54,929 bases of DNA from Mycobacterium sp. NS-7484 (GTDB lineage Bacteria > Actinomycetota > Actinomycetes > Mycobacteriales > Mycobacteriaceae), in the NCBI RefSeq assembly GCF_001953975.1, contig NZ_MBEJ01000012.1:1-54929 (forward strand), written 5' to 3'. The notes beneath the pieces were generated by a model, which was given only the letters and a program-made list of their open reading frames with translations, was not told the origin of the DNA and searched no databases. Below are positions 36,378 to 44,013 of this stretch, piece by piece; the first letter of the stretch is position 1, and each line of letters opens with the position of its first letter. The translations under genes were made by a program, and so were the position numbers.

Positions 36378-36393
36378 ACTTGTCAATACAAGT
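36378..36393. promoter_or_regulatory. GntR-type operator overlapping the promoter of the phosphonate-type operon
   Basis: ACTTGTCAATACAAGT has perfect 6-base arms around CAAT. On the minus strand it contains TTGACA, a consensus -35, 30 bases from the FAD oxidoreductase ATG. The half-site ACTTGTCA also occurs in the palindrome before the gntR gene. Confidence 0.65.
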
Positions 36394-36438
36394 GGGGAAT
36401 TTTTACCTGGTGTCTATATATGTAAGGTTTCGTTCACC

Positions 36439-37275
36439 TCACGGCGTGACGATGTCGAAGTCGGGATCCGGCCGGTCCAGCGCCGACAGCAGGGCCTGCA
36501 AGGCCTCAGCGTCACCGGTGACCTCCAGGCCGGGTGAGGTCGCGTCACCCGCGATGACGGCCAGCAGCCGCAGCTTGTTGGCCAGCGTCACGGTGACGTG
36601 CGCACTCGCTCCGTCCGCCGTGGTTTTGCGGTAGACCAGCACTCCGTTGCGCACGGTCAGCCGGTAGTTGACGGCGCTGTCCAGGAAGGTCACGTCGATG
36701 GCCAGATCGAGATCCCACGCGCGCGGACCATTGATGCTGATCGCGAGGACGTCGAACATCTGCTCCGGACTCAGCTGGGCCAGCATCGTCGGCGCGGTCA
36801 CCTGACCGACGGTGCCGACCTTGCCGTCGCGCAGTTCCTTGGCGCCGGTGAGGAAGAAGTTGCGCCACGTGGCGTTCTCTGCGCCGTAGGCCAGCTGGTC
36901 AAAGGTGTCGGCGTACAGCGTCCGGGCGTCGGCGTGATCGGCGTCGGTGAACATCACGTGATCCAGAAGCGTTGCCGCCCAGCGGAAATCGCCCTCGTCG
37001 AACGCCTTACGGGCCAGCTCGACGACCCGGTCGATTCCGCCCATCGCCTCGACGTAGCGGGGTGCGAGCGCTTCGGGCGGGTGCGGCCACAGCCGGCCCG
37101 GGTTGCCGTCGAACCAGCCCATGTAGCGCTGGTAGATCGCCTTGACGTTGTGGTTGACCGACCCGTAGTAACCGTGGGCGTGCCAGGCTTTTTCCAGCGC
37201 GGGCGGCAGCTGGAACTGCTCGGCGATCTCCACTCCGGTGTAGCCCTGGTTCAGCTGACGCAAAGAGCCTGCCAC
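36439..37275 (-). pseudogene. 5'-truncated alkyl sulfatase (Rv3762c/SdsA type) remnant
   Basis: Codes for 278 residues that match only the C-terminal half of a roughly 620-residue alkyl sulfatase. It holds the dimerisation domain (LNQGYTGVEIAEQFQLPPAL, YYGSVNHNVKAIYQRYMGW) and the SCP2-like C-terminal domain. The whole N-terminal metallo-beta-lactamase domain with the zinc-binding histidines is missing. Homology runs up to the in-frame stop at 37291-37293, which is the stop codon of the metallophosphoesterase gene, so a deletion seems to have joined the two. The GTG at 37275 could still give a stable C-terminal protein, but sulfatase activity is not possible. Confidence 0.7.
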
Positions 37276-37290
37276 CTCAGGGTGTCCGCG

Positions 37291-37791
37291 TCACGAACGT
37301 TCGAGTGGGTGCAGACTGACCTCGGACAGCACACCGGCACCGATACGCGCCGTCATGTACGTGCAGTACGGCTGGCGTCGACGATCGGTCGGCGACCCTG
37401 GATTCAGCAGGCGCAAACCGGTTTTCGCGGTGGTATCCCACGGAATGTGGCTGTGGCCGAAGACCAGGACATCGGTTCCGGGATAGTCCCGCGCCATCCT
37501 GGCCTCCCGGCCGGTCGCTGCACCGGTCTCGTGGACGACGGTCAACCGCACCCCGTCCAGCGTCACGTCGGCACGCTCGGGGAGCCGCCTGCGGAGTTCG
37601 GCCCCGTCGTTGTTGCCCCAACAGCCGATCAGGCGGGCCGCACGCGCGCTCAGCGCGTCGAGCAGGGCGACGTCCACCCAATCACCGGCGTGGACAACGA
37701 CATCGGCCCGATCCACCTCGTCCCACACCTGAGCCGGCAGATCTTTGGCGCGCTTGGGTACATGAGTGTCGGCAATGAGCAGCAGCCGCAT
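37291..37791 (-). CDS. Metallophosphoesterase, YfcE/MJ0936 family
   Basis: A 166-residue calcineurin-like phosphodiesterase. All metal motifs are visible: LIADTHVP, VVHAGDW, CWGNNDG, TVVHETG and VFGHSHIP. Members hydrolyse phosphodiesters with two metals; the substrate here is unknown. ATG 37791 starts at the first strand (MRLLLIADTH); the frame open to 37842 adds unconserved residues. Its stop codon forms the junction with the truncated sulfatase. Confidence 0.86.
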   Translation of the reverse strand: MRLLLIADTHVPKRAKDLPAQVWDEVDRADVVVHAGDWVDVALLDALSARAARLIGCWGNNDGAELRRRLPERADVTLDGVRLTVVHETGAATGREARMARDYPGTDVLVFGHSHIPWDTTAKTGLRLLNPGSPTDRRRQPYCTYMTARIGAGVLSEVSLHPLERS

Positions 37792-37846
37792 CCAGCCGAC
37801 CCTACGTGACAGACGTGTCTGCACGTGGGAGGCCGGCGCCACGTCC

Positions 37847-37858
37847 TACACTCCCCCC
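37847..37858 (+). promoter_or_regulatory. Probable leaderless promoter (-10 TACACT)
   Basis: TACACT at 37847-37852 is followed by six C residues and then the ATG at 37859. Textbook spacing for a mycobacterial leaderless transcript. Confidence 0.55.
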
Positions 37859-38212
37859 ATGGAGCTACTACGCAACGTAGTTGTTTATGCGCATCTGATC
37901 GGTTTCGCCGTCATGGTCGGCGCCTGGGTGGCCGAGGCGGCGGCCCGCCGTTTCGAGATCACCCGGGTGATGGATTACGGCATCACCCTCTCGCTTGTCA
38001 CCGGTCTGGCCCTGGCCGCGCCGTGGCCGGCCGGCATCGAGCTGAACTACCCCAAGCTCGCCACCAAGCTCGTCATCCTCGTCGCGCTCGGCGCGGTGCT
38101 GGGCATCGGGCGGGCACGGCAGCGTCGTACCGGTCGGCCGGTCATGCCGCTGTTCGTCGCCGCCGGCATACTGCCGCTGCTCGCAGCCGGGATCGCCGTC
38201 CTCTGGACCTGA
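37859..38212 (+). CDS. Small integral membrane protein, function unknown
   Basis: A 117-residue protein with about four hydrophobic helices (NVVVYAHLIGFAVMVGAWVA, GITLSLVTGLALAAPW, LVILVALGAVLGIG, LFVAAGILPLLAAGIAVLW). No motif I recognise. ATG 37859 is supported by a leaderless-type -10 box; the longer frame from 37766 reads through the divergent gene's start. Transcribed divergently from the metallophosphoesterase. Confidence 0.72.
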   Translation: MELLRNVVVYAHLIGFAVMVGAWVAEAAARRFEITRVMDYGITLSLVTGLALAAPWPAGIELNYPKLATKLVILVALGAVLGIGRARQRRTGRPVMPLFVAAGILPLLAAGIAVLWT

Positions 38213-38513
38213 GGTCACGGCCGAACCTGAGCTGAAGCTGAGACCGTCCCGTAAAGTTAACTGGCAAACCACATGTCGGCAGGTACGGGAATCGATGGGT
38301 CACAGACACGCCATGGCAACCGCCAGGGTCATGCGCACGGCGGCATTCACCGGGTGCGATTCACCGCACGGTGACGATGGCGTGCGGGCCAGGACCCGCC
38401 GCAGCGACCGGTCGCGCCAAGTTCATCACGGCGTCTTCGCGCAACGGCGGCAGCGCCGCTACGCCGGGCAACTGAAGTCCACGGCGGCCGCGGCCATCGA
38501 CCGCTCTCCCTGG

Positions 38514-38726
38514 ATGAACGATCGGGTGACCGTGCTGCGCCGTTTCCTGTCCGAACAGCACGGGCTGCATCTACCGCCGGAGCTGGCCCGGGTTCAGGTG
38601 GCCGGCCACGTCGAACTGCTCATCTCGGTGCTGCGGCTCGACCGCCAGGCCGCACGCCAGCTTGTCACCGACGACGTCCTGCGGGAGATCGCCATCGACA
38701 TCGCGACCGCGGTCGCCTCGGAGTAG
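38514..38726 (+). CDS. Small hypothetical protein
   Basis: About 70 residues from an internal ATG (MNDRVTVLRRFLSEQHGLHL, then regular amphipathic helices to IATAVASE). The frame is open upstream to 38295, but that part is Arg-rich and looks noncoding. No family is recognised. The 301 bases before it (38213-38513) hold no gene or structure I can support. Could be a short real gene or chance; coding potential rests on the helical pattern only. Confidence 0.35.
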   Translation: MNDRVTVLRRFLSEQHGLHLPPELARVQVAGHVELLISVLRLDRQAARQLVTDDVLREIAIDIATAVASE

Positions 38727-38745
38727 GGCGCCGACGTCGCGGCGC

Positions 38746-38802
38746 CGAGATCGACGTCAGGGTCGTCGCTGCGTACGAATCACAGCTCTGGTGTCGATCT
38801 CG
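38746..38802. repeat. Inverted repeat at the edge of the lower-GC gene pair
   Basis: Perfect 10-base arms CGAGATCGAC (38746-38755) and GTCGATCTCG (38793-38802), 37 bases apart. It brackets the 3' end of the minus-strand gene ending at 38780. Could be a terminator-like structure or a trace of insertion. Confidence 0.3.
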
Positions 38803-39244
38803 ATGGAAATCGAGGCCTACGACGCCGCGAACTCGACCGTACGAGCATCGCGTGCACAGGCCGGGTGCCCATTGCGGCCGAGACCTGCACTCCGTGCGGC
38901 CGACGCACAACGTATTCAAGAAACATCCCGACCGTGGCGTCGGCTCCAGGCGCGTCGTCACCAGTCAAAATGTCATCAGGCTCAGGTTCGCCGATCGCGC
39001 AGGCAGTTCCGATCACTGAGGCGGCCCACACTTTTCCACCCTCAGCTTCGACGAACAGGTTGGCGTACCCACCAACTGCGCGGATTCGGCCGAGCACGGT
39101 CGACCATCGCTCCTCGCTGAGCGCGACGATGACAGGAAACTCTCCGTCATCGTTCGTGACCTCAAGATCCACCTCAGCCAGCGCGCCACACGCCAACTGC
39201 CAGTTCACCTCACGCCGGAAAGCGTCGAGCCGGGATTCGCTCAT
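38780..39244 (-). CDS. Hypothetical protein, second of a lower-GC gene pair
   Basis: About 154 residues, unrecognised. The N-terminal two thirds look like a folded domain (VNWQLACGALAEVDLEVTND, RIRAVGGYANLFVEAEGGKV); the last 20 residues are Arg/Ser-rich and may be a drifted tail. AAGGGAG stands seven bases before ATG 39244 and one base before ATG 39250, so 39244 is preferred. Overlaps the upstream gene by 35 bases, implying coupled expression. Sequence here is visibly lower in GC than the flanks. Confidence 0.6.
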   Translation of the reverse strand: MSESRLDAFRREVNWQLACGALAEVDLEVTNDDGEFPVIVALSEERWSTVLGRIRAVGGYANLFVEAEGGKVWAASVIGTACAIGEPEPDDILTGDDAPGADATVGMFLEYVVRRPHGVQVSAAMGTRPVHAMLVRSSSRRRRPRFPSRSTPEL

Positions 39245-39689
39245 CAACATGCTCCCTTATGGACCTTCCGCCCGGATGATACGCGCACGAGTGTGAGATT
39301 CCCCCCTCAACCTGCGCAAAAGCCCGCTGCACGTCGTCGATCGAATCTAGCCGAACCAAGCTTCGCGGGACTTCGCCGTTTTGCGTGTGTAGATGGCAGT
39401 GGCCGTGGCCGTGGCAGCAATCGAAATACTCGACTGTCTCCCAACCCTCTGAGGTGAGGACTTGGACATTGATCACGAAGTCGGCAAGCCGACCGTTGAA
39501 TCTCCACAGGAAAAATTGCAGACGGACGGTATTGGCTTCGTCGTAAGGAGATTCCCACTGCCTTGGAGGCCCGCACCGTCGACGCATCTGCTTTGCGTCG
39601 TACTGTCCCTGGGAAGACTCAATCTGACGGATGGTTTCCCGCTGTGCCTTGCGCAGCTCGTGCCGACCCTGTTGCCCCCGCCGAACCAT
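39210..39689 (-). CDS. Hypothetical protein with HGHGHCHLH cluster
   Basis: About 159 residues. A basic N terminus is followed by a beta-rich part (VRLQFFLWRFNGRLADFVINV) and the distinctive YFDCCHGHGHCHLHTQNGE, a Cys/His cluster that may bind metal, then LVRLDSIDDVQRAFAQVEGG. I believe similar uncharacterised actinobacterial proteins exist but cannot name a family with confidence. First gene of the pair with 38780-39244, next to tRNA-Arg and tRNA-Ser. No integrase or transposase is nearby. Confidence 0.6.
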   Translation of the reverse strand: MVRRGQQGRHELRKAQRETIRQIESSQGQYDAKQMRRRCGPPRQWESPYDEANTVRLQFFLWRFNGRLADFVINVQVLTSEGWETVEYFDCCHGHGHCHLHTQNGEVPRSLVRLDSIDDVQRAFAQVEGGISHSCAYHPGGRSIREHVDERIPARRFPA

Positions 39690-39752
39690 GCGGACACGAT
39701 AGTCACAGCGATTTCCGGCGAAGTCGGCAAGCGAACATGCCCCGAAAGCAGC

Positions 39753-39786
39753 GACTCCCGGGCGTATTACCTAGGCCTCGGGAGTC
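39753..39786 (-). terminator. Hairpin downstream of tRNA-Arg
   Basis: Perfect 8-base arms GACTCCCG and CGGGAGTC around an 18-base loop, starting 18 bases after the tRNA 3' end on the minus strand. No U-tract. Confidence 0.45.
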
Positions 39787-39804
39787 GATACAGGTGATCA
39801 ATTG

Positions 39805-39877
39805 TGCGCCCGAAGGGATTCGAACCCCTAACCTTCTGATCCGTAGTCAGATGCTCTATCCGTTGAGCTACGGGCGC
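39805..39877 (-). tRNA. tRNA-Arg (anticodon ACG)
   Basis: A 73-base tRNA with acceptor GCGCCCG/CGGGCGC, discriminator A, anticodon ACG at 39842-39844 (minus strand) and T-loop GGTTCGAATCC. A34 is the normal substrate of TadA, encoded at 23158-23613. CCA is not encoded. Confidence 0.95.
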
Positions 39878-39917
39878 CTAGCGCTATTCAGTTGTGCGGT
39901 TGACAAGTCAACCGTGG

Positions 39918-40006
39918 CGGAGGCGAGAGGATTTGAACCTCCGGTCCCCGGTAAGGGGGACAACTCATTAGCAGTGAGTCCCATTCGGCCGCTCTGGCAC
40001 GCCTCC
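39918..40006 (-). tRNA. tRNA-Ser (anticodon GCT)
   Basis: An 89-base type II tRNA with a long variable arm, acceptor GGAGGCG/CGCCTCC and discriminator G. The anticodon GCU at 39970-39972 decodes AGC/AGU. CCA is encoded at 39915-39917. It lies 40 bases upstream of tRNA-Arg on the same strand, so both are probably in one transcript. Confidence 0.95.
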
Positions 40007-40082
40007 TTTGAACTTCTGTGAGGGTACCGGACTCCGTCCTGTCGCCCGAAACCGCCGAGGGCACACAGTACACAGCCTCCCC

Positions 40083-40094
40083 TATTCTGGCCAA
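40083..40094 (+). promoter_or_regulatory. Probable leaderless promoter of the hisC2 operon (-10 TATTCT)
   Basis: TATTCT at 40083-40088 stands six bases before the GTG at 40095. It supports that start over the long open frame from 40008, which would begin inside the tRNA-Ser region. Confidence 0.55.
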
Positions 40095-41180
40095 GTGAGT
40101 ATCCGTCTGCGCCCCGAAATGGCCGACCTTCCGGCGTACGCACCAGGCAAAACAGTTCCGGGCGCAATCAAGATCGCGAGCAACGAAACCGTGCATCCGC
40201 CGCTTCCCAGCGTGCGCGAGGCAATCCTGAAGGCCACCGAGAACATCAACCGCTACCCCGACAACGGCTATCTTGACCTGCGCGAACACCTCGCCAAGCA
40301 TGTCGATTTCGCGCCCGAGAACATCGCCGTCGGCTGCGGTTCGGTGAGCCTGTGCCAGCAGTTGATACAAATCACATCCACCGTGGGCGACGAAGTCGTG
40401 TACGGATGGCGCAGTTTCGAGATCTATCCGTTGCAGATCCGCACCGCGGGAGCGACGGGCGTGCCGGTCCCGCTACGTGACGAGACTCACGATCTCGACG
40501 CGATGCTCGCGGCCGTCACCGACCGCACCCGGCTGATCTTCGTGTGTAACCCGAACAACCCGACTTCCACCGTCGTCGACCCCGAGGCCCTGGCCCGATT
40601 CGTGGCGGCGGTGCCCGACGACATCCTGATCATCCTCGACGAGGCCTACGTCGAGTACATCCGCGACCGGTGGGTCCCCGACAGCCTCGGGCTGGTGCGG
40701 GCCCACCGCAATGTGGTTGTTCTGCGCACCTTCTCGAAGGCCTACGGTCTGGCCGGTCTGCGGGTGGGCTACGCCGTGGCCGACCCGGAGATCGTCACCG
40801 CCCTGGGCAAGGTGTACGTGCCGTTCAGCGCCACTACCGTGTCGCAGGCCGCGGCCATCGCCAGCCTGGAGGCCGCGGACGAACTTTTGTCCCGCACCGA
40901 TGCCGTCGTCGCCGAACGCACCCGCGTCAGCGACGCCTTGCGCGAGGCGGGTTTCGAGCTGCCGCCCTCGCAGGCCAACTTCGTCTGGCTGCCGCTCGCC
41001 GAACGCACCCTCGACTTCGTGGCCAGGGCCGCCGACAACCGCATCATCGTGCGCCCGTACGGTGAAGACGGTGTGCGGGTCACCATCGGTGCGCCGCATG
41101 AGAACGACGCCTTCCTGGAGTTCGCCAAACGCTGGAATGCGCCCGGTCTGGCCGGGCCTCGAACAGGAGACACCAAGTGA
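40095..41180 (+). CDS. hisC2: Aromatic amino acid/histidinol-phosphate-type aminotransferase
   Basis: A 361-residue fold-type I PLP enzyme. The PLP lysine is K215 in TFSKAYGLAG; CNPNNPT and the LDEAYVEY aspartate and tyrosine complete the cofactor site. It is orthologous to M. tuberculosis Rv3772, named hisC2 but regarded as an aromatic (phenylalanine-type) aminotransferase. It would complete Phe/Tyr synthesis after TyrA. The GTG start is supported by a leaderless-type promoter. It overlaps the DUF4334 gene by four bases (GTGA) and leads a three-gene operon. Confidence 0.9.
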   Translation: MSIRLRPEMADLPAYAPGKTVPGAIKIASNETVHPPLPSVREAILKATENINRYPDNGYLDLREHLAKHVDFAPENIAVGCGSVSLCQQLIQITSTVGDEVVYGWRSFEIYPLQIRTAGATGVPVPLRDETHDLDAMLAAVTDRTRLIFVCNPNNPTSTVVDPEALARFVAAVPDDILIILDEAYVEYIRDRWVPDSLGLVRAHRNVVVLRTFSKAYGLAGLRVGYAVADPEIVTALGKVYVPFSATTVSQAAAIASLEAADELLSRTDAVVAERTRVSDALREAGFELPPSQANFVWLPLAERTLDFVARAADNRIIVRPYGEDGVRVTIGAPHENDAFLEFAKRWNAPGLAGPRTGDTK

Positions 41181-41638
41181 CCGACGCACGCGGCACGTTC
41201 GATGGATTCGTCAGCCGCGAGGGGCAGATCCCCGACGCCGAACTCGACGCCTTCTGGGCCCTGCTCAAGCCGGCCGGCATCGACTTCATGCTCGGCGAGT
41301 GGAAGGGCGGCGAGTTCCAGACCGGGCACAAGGCCAACGGGTTCATGAAGAAACTCAACTGGTTCGGCAAGACGTTCCACTCGGCCGGCGACGCCAAGCC
41401 CCTCGTGTGCCTGGACGCCGAGGGCAACAAGTTCTCCAACACCGAGGCGATGAAGGGCGAGGCCAGCCTGTGGCTGGAGGAGTTCCGCGGTGAGGTGACC
41501 GCCACCATGGTGTACGACGGAGCGCCCGTGCACGACCACTTCAAGGTGGTCGACGACAACACCGTGGTGGGCATCATGAACGGCAAGGGCGCCGTGGTGG
41601 ATGGCCGCTACCTGTACTTCTACCTGCAGCGCGTCTAG
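41177..41638 (+). CDS. GXWXG/DUF4334 domain protein
   Basis: A 153-residue protein with the GXWXG motif (LGEWKGGEFQTG) followed by a DUF4334 domain (YDGAPVHDHFKVVDDNTVVG, MNGKGA). These form a small beta-barrel of unknown function, often beside fatty-acid or isoprenoid genes. It starts at GTG 41177 inside the hisC2 stop and is followed nine bases later by echA21, which indicates an operon. Confidence 0.85.
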   Translation: MTDARGTFDGFVSREGQIPDAELDAFWALLKPAGIDFMLGEWKGGEFQTGHKANGFMKKLNWFGKTFHSAGDAKPLVCLDAEGNKFSNTEAMKGEASLWLEEFRGEVTATMVYDGAPVHDHFKVVDDNTVVGIMNGKGAVVDGRYLYFYLQRV

Positions 41639-41647
41639 GAGATACCC

Positions 41648-42463
41648 ATGGCTGACACGTACGAGTCCGTCTCCGTCGAGATCAAAGATCACGTCGCACA
41701 GGTGACGCTGCTCGGCCCCGGCAAGGGCAACGCGATGGGCCCGGCGTTCTGGGCCGAGATGCCCGACGTGTTCGGCACTCTCGACGCCGACCCCGAGGTG
41801 CGTGCGATCGTGCTGACCGGGTCGGGCAAGAACTTCAGCTACGGCCTGGACCTGCCGGCGATGGGTGCCGAGATGCCCGGGCTAGACGCGGGTGCCGCCG
41901 ATCGCGCCGGGTTCCACAAGCGGCTGCTGAAGATGCAGGGCGCCATCACCGCCGTCGCCGACTGCCGCACCCCGACCATCGCCTCGATCCACGGCTGGTG
42001 CATCGGCGGTGGCGTGGATCTGATCAGTGCGGTGGACATCCGCTACGCCAGCGCCGACGCCAAGTTCTCGGTGCGCGAGACCAAACTAGCCATCGTCGCC
42101 GACGTGGGCAGCCTGGCGCGACTGCCGCTGATCCTGTCCGACGGACACCTGCGCGAGCTGGTGTTGACGGGTAAGGACGTGGACGCGGCGCACGCCGAGA
42201 AGATCGGTCTGGTCAACGACGTGTACGACGACGCCGACGCCTCACTGGCGGCCGCGCACGCCACGGCCGCTGAGATCGCCGCCAACCCGCCGCTGACCGT
42301 CGCCGGGGTGAAGGACGTGCTCGACCAACAGCGCACCGCCAGGGTGGCCGAGAGCCTGCGGTACGTGGCCGCGTGGAATTCGGCGTTCCTGCCGTCGAAG
42401 GATCTGGCCGAGGCGGTCACCGCGATGTTCCAGAAGCGCCCGCCCCAGTTCACCGGGGAATAG
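41648..42463 (+). CDS. echA21: Enoyl-CoA hydratase/isomerase family protein
   Basis: A 271-residue crotonase. The oxyanion-hole segments are GSGKNFSYGLDLPAM and SIHGWCIGGGVDLISAVDIR. The following ETKLAIVADVGSLARLP matches dienoyl-CoA isomerases, where the acidic residues do the proton transfer, so isomerase activity in beta-oxidation of polyunsaturated acyl chains is more likely than simple hydration. Orthologue of Rv3774. RBS AGGAGA before ATG 41648. Its end overlaps the convergent reductase gene by 14 bases. Confidence 0.88.
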   Translation: MADTYESVSVEIKDHVAQVTLLGPGKGNAMGPAFWAEMPDVFGTLDADPEVRAIVLTGSGKNFSYGLDLPAMGAEMPGLDAGAADRAGFHKRLLKMQGAITAVADCRTPTIASIHGWCIGGGVDLISAVDIRYASADAKFSVRETKLAIVADVGSLARLPLILSDGHLRELVLTGKDVDAAHAEKIGLVNDVYDDADASLAAAHATAAEIAANPPLTVAGVKDVLDQQRTARVAESLRYVAAWNSAFLPSKDLAEAVTAMFQKRPPQFTGE

Positions 42464-43358
42464 GCGTCCAGCCGAGCTCGGCTTTGGCCTTCGCATTCGA
42501 CAGCGGCAGCCAGGTGGAGCCGAAGGCGGTCGCGGCGTACGGGGCGACGAGTTTGACCACCGACCGCGGCAGCGGCCACGGGCGGGGCCGGTTCCGCTTC
42601 GCGTTCAGTTCCCGGATGTAATCGCCGAAGGACTGGGGCCGGTCGTCGACGACGTTGTAGATCTGGCCGCCCCGGCCCTTGTCGAGGGCATCGGCGGTGA
42701 CGCGGGCGACGTCGTCGATGTGCACCCAGGACAGCATCCCGTTACCGGTCATCGCCGGCATCGCCCACCAGGTGGCCAACCGGTGGAACATGTCGTCATG
42801 AGTGACGCCGGGGCCGTAGAAGACGCCGTAGCGCAACACGATTCCGTCGGTCCCACTCGTCTGCCCCGAGGCCAGCACGTTGCGTTCCATCCCCCGCAAC
42901 GCCTCCAGCATCTGTTCTCCACGCGGTGGCGGCCGACCGAAGTACGGGTCGGTTTCGTCGATCCGGTCCGGCCCGGCCGTCGGGTAGCCATACGCGAAGA
43001 TCACCGACTCGGCGACCACCCGGCGCACCCCGGCCCGTTGCGCTGCGGCGACGAGATTACCGGCACCGCGGCGCCACAGCTGCTTGGCCGGATCGAAGTC
43101 CTTGATCCGCATGGGGCCCAGCTTGGGCAGGGTGGTCAGCAGGCTCACCACTGCCTCGGGCTTGAATTCGCCCACTACCGAGTCGATCTGATGGGCGTCG
43201 AGCACGTCGGCCACCACGGGTTCGGCGCCTTCGGCGGAGATCTGCGCGGCCTTGCCCGACGAGCGCGTCACCCCGATCACCTCGTGACCACGCGCATTGA
43301 GTTCCCGTAGCAACGGGATTCCCGGGACGCTCGTCGCACCGGCCACAAGGACACGCAT
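42450..43358 (-). CDS. NAD(P)-binding epimerase/dehydratase-like (atypical extended SDR)
   Basis: A 302-residue Rossmann-fold protein with cofactor motif VLVAGATSVPGIPLLRELNARG. The region where an extended SDR carries YxxxK reads SVIFAYGYPTAG, without the lysine at +4, so the classical catalytic pair is not evident. Other family marks are present (VLRYGVFYGPG, WVHIDDVARVTADAL). Substrate unknown. It directly follows the membrane protein gene (stop at 43359, start at 43358) and is likely cotranscribed with it. Confidence 0.8.
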   Translation of the reverse strand: MRVLVAGATSVPGIPLLRELNARGHEVIGVTRSSGKAAQISAEGAEPVVADVLDAHQIDSVVGEFKPEAVVSLLTTLPKLGPMRIKDFDPAKQLWRRGAGNLVAAAQRAGVRRVVAESVIFAYGYPTAGPDRIDETDPYFGRPPPRGEQMLEALRGMERNVLASGQTSGTDGIVLRYGVFYGPGVTHDDMFHRLATWWAMPAMTGNGMLSWVHIDDVARVTADALDKGRGGQIYNVVDDRPQSFGDYIRELNAKRNRPRPWPLPRSVVKLVAPYAATAFGSTWLPLSNAKAKAELGWTPIPR

Positions 43359-43775
43359 CTATCGCTCCCTGTCGTCAGACAGGCTGGCCCGCAAGGCGAT
43401 TGCCAACAGCACCGTGGTGAACACCAGGCCGCCGGCTTCCAGCCAGCCGACCCAACTGCCGGCGGCATGGTCGGTGTCGACCAGATGGCTCAGCGCGTGC
43501 AACGCCCAGTGCGCGGTGGCGAAGGCTAACGCCGGCACCCGCCAGCTACGCCATCTGAGCGCGGCCAGCATCAGTAAACCGAGCGGCAGTTCGAAGGACG
43601 CATTGTCGAAGATGTAGTGGTCGTTGCGCGTGCCGAATGCACCGAGGGTTTCGAAAAACACGCCGGGGGCCACGAGCATGAACACGCCCAGCGCCACCGA
43701 GTAGACGCCGAACACAGCGAGGACCACTTCTGGGTAGCGCCGGGTGTGGGTCACCGGGCCCGCGGCGTTGGCCAT
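43359..43775 (-). CDS. Integral membrane protein, function unknown
   Basis: A 138-residue protein with four predicted membrane helices (VVLAVFGVYSVALGVFMLVA, LPLGLLMLAAL, ALAFATAHWALHALSHLV, GLVFTTVLLAIAL). The helix layout recalls DoxX/DUF4345-type proteins, but I cannot name the family. First gene of a pair with the atypical SDR. Confidence 0.72.
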   Translation of the reverse strand: MANAAGPVTHTRRYPEVVLAVFGVYSVALGVFMLVAPGVFFETLGAFGTRNDHYIFDNASFELPLGLLMLAALRWRSWRVPALAFATAHWALHALSHLVDTDHAAGSWVGWLEAGGLVFTTVLLAIALRASLSDDRER

Positions 43776-43825
43776 GTCATCACGCTAACCCTGCGGTGGC
43801 CGCCGGCGTAGCGCGTCAGTGCGGC

Positions 43826-43966
43826 CTATTTGGCCGACTTGCGCTCAGCGAGCTTGTACTTCACAAGAGCGACCAGCGCCTTCGGATTACGGGCGAACGC
43901 GCCTGCAGCCTGCAAATACAACTTGGCCTTCTGCCCGAACGTCAGTTGCTGCTCTTGTTCCGTCAC
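43826..43966 (-). CDS. 46-residue conserved-looking small protein
   Basis: GTG 43966 with a good GGGGAG ribosome binding site opens a 46-codon frame ending TAG at 43826-43828. The peptide begins VTEQEQQLTFGQKAKLYLQ and ends ERKSAK. It is basic and helical, with no signal or membrane segment. It is framed by genes on the same strand (desaturase upstream, membrane protein downstream), which supports it as a real gene. No function known. Confidence 0.65.
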   Translation of the reverse strand: MTEQEQQLTFGQKAKLYLQAAGAFARNPKALVALVKYKLAERKSAK

Positions 43967-44013
43967 TAACTCTCCCCTATCCGACAGATGTGACCGAACA
44001 ATAGCGTGCGCCG

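Noticed and set aside
38662..39120. Plus-strand ORF across the lower-GC pair
   Set aside because: Arg-rich with no folded pattern; the minus-strand frame has a ribosome binding site and a domain-like sequence.
39918..40370. Minus-strand ORF covering the tRNA-Ser and hisC2 start
   Set aside because: It overlaps a complete tRNA and the N terminus of hisC2 and has no family features.
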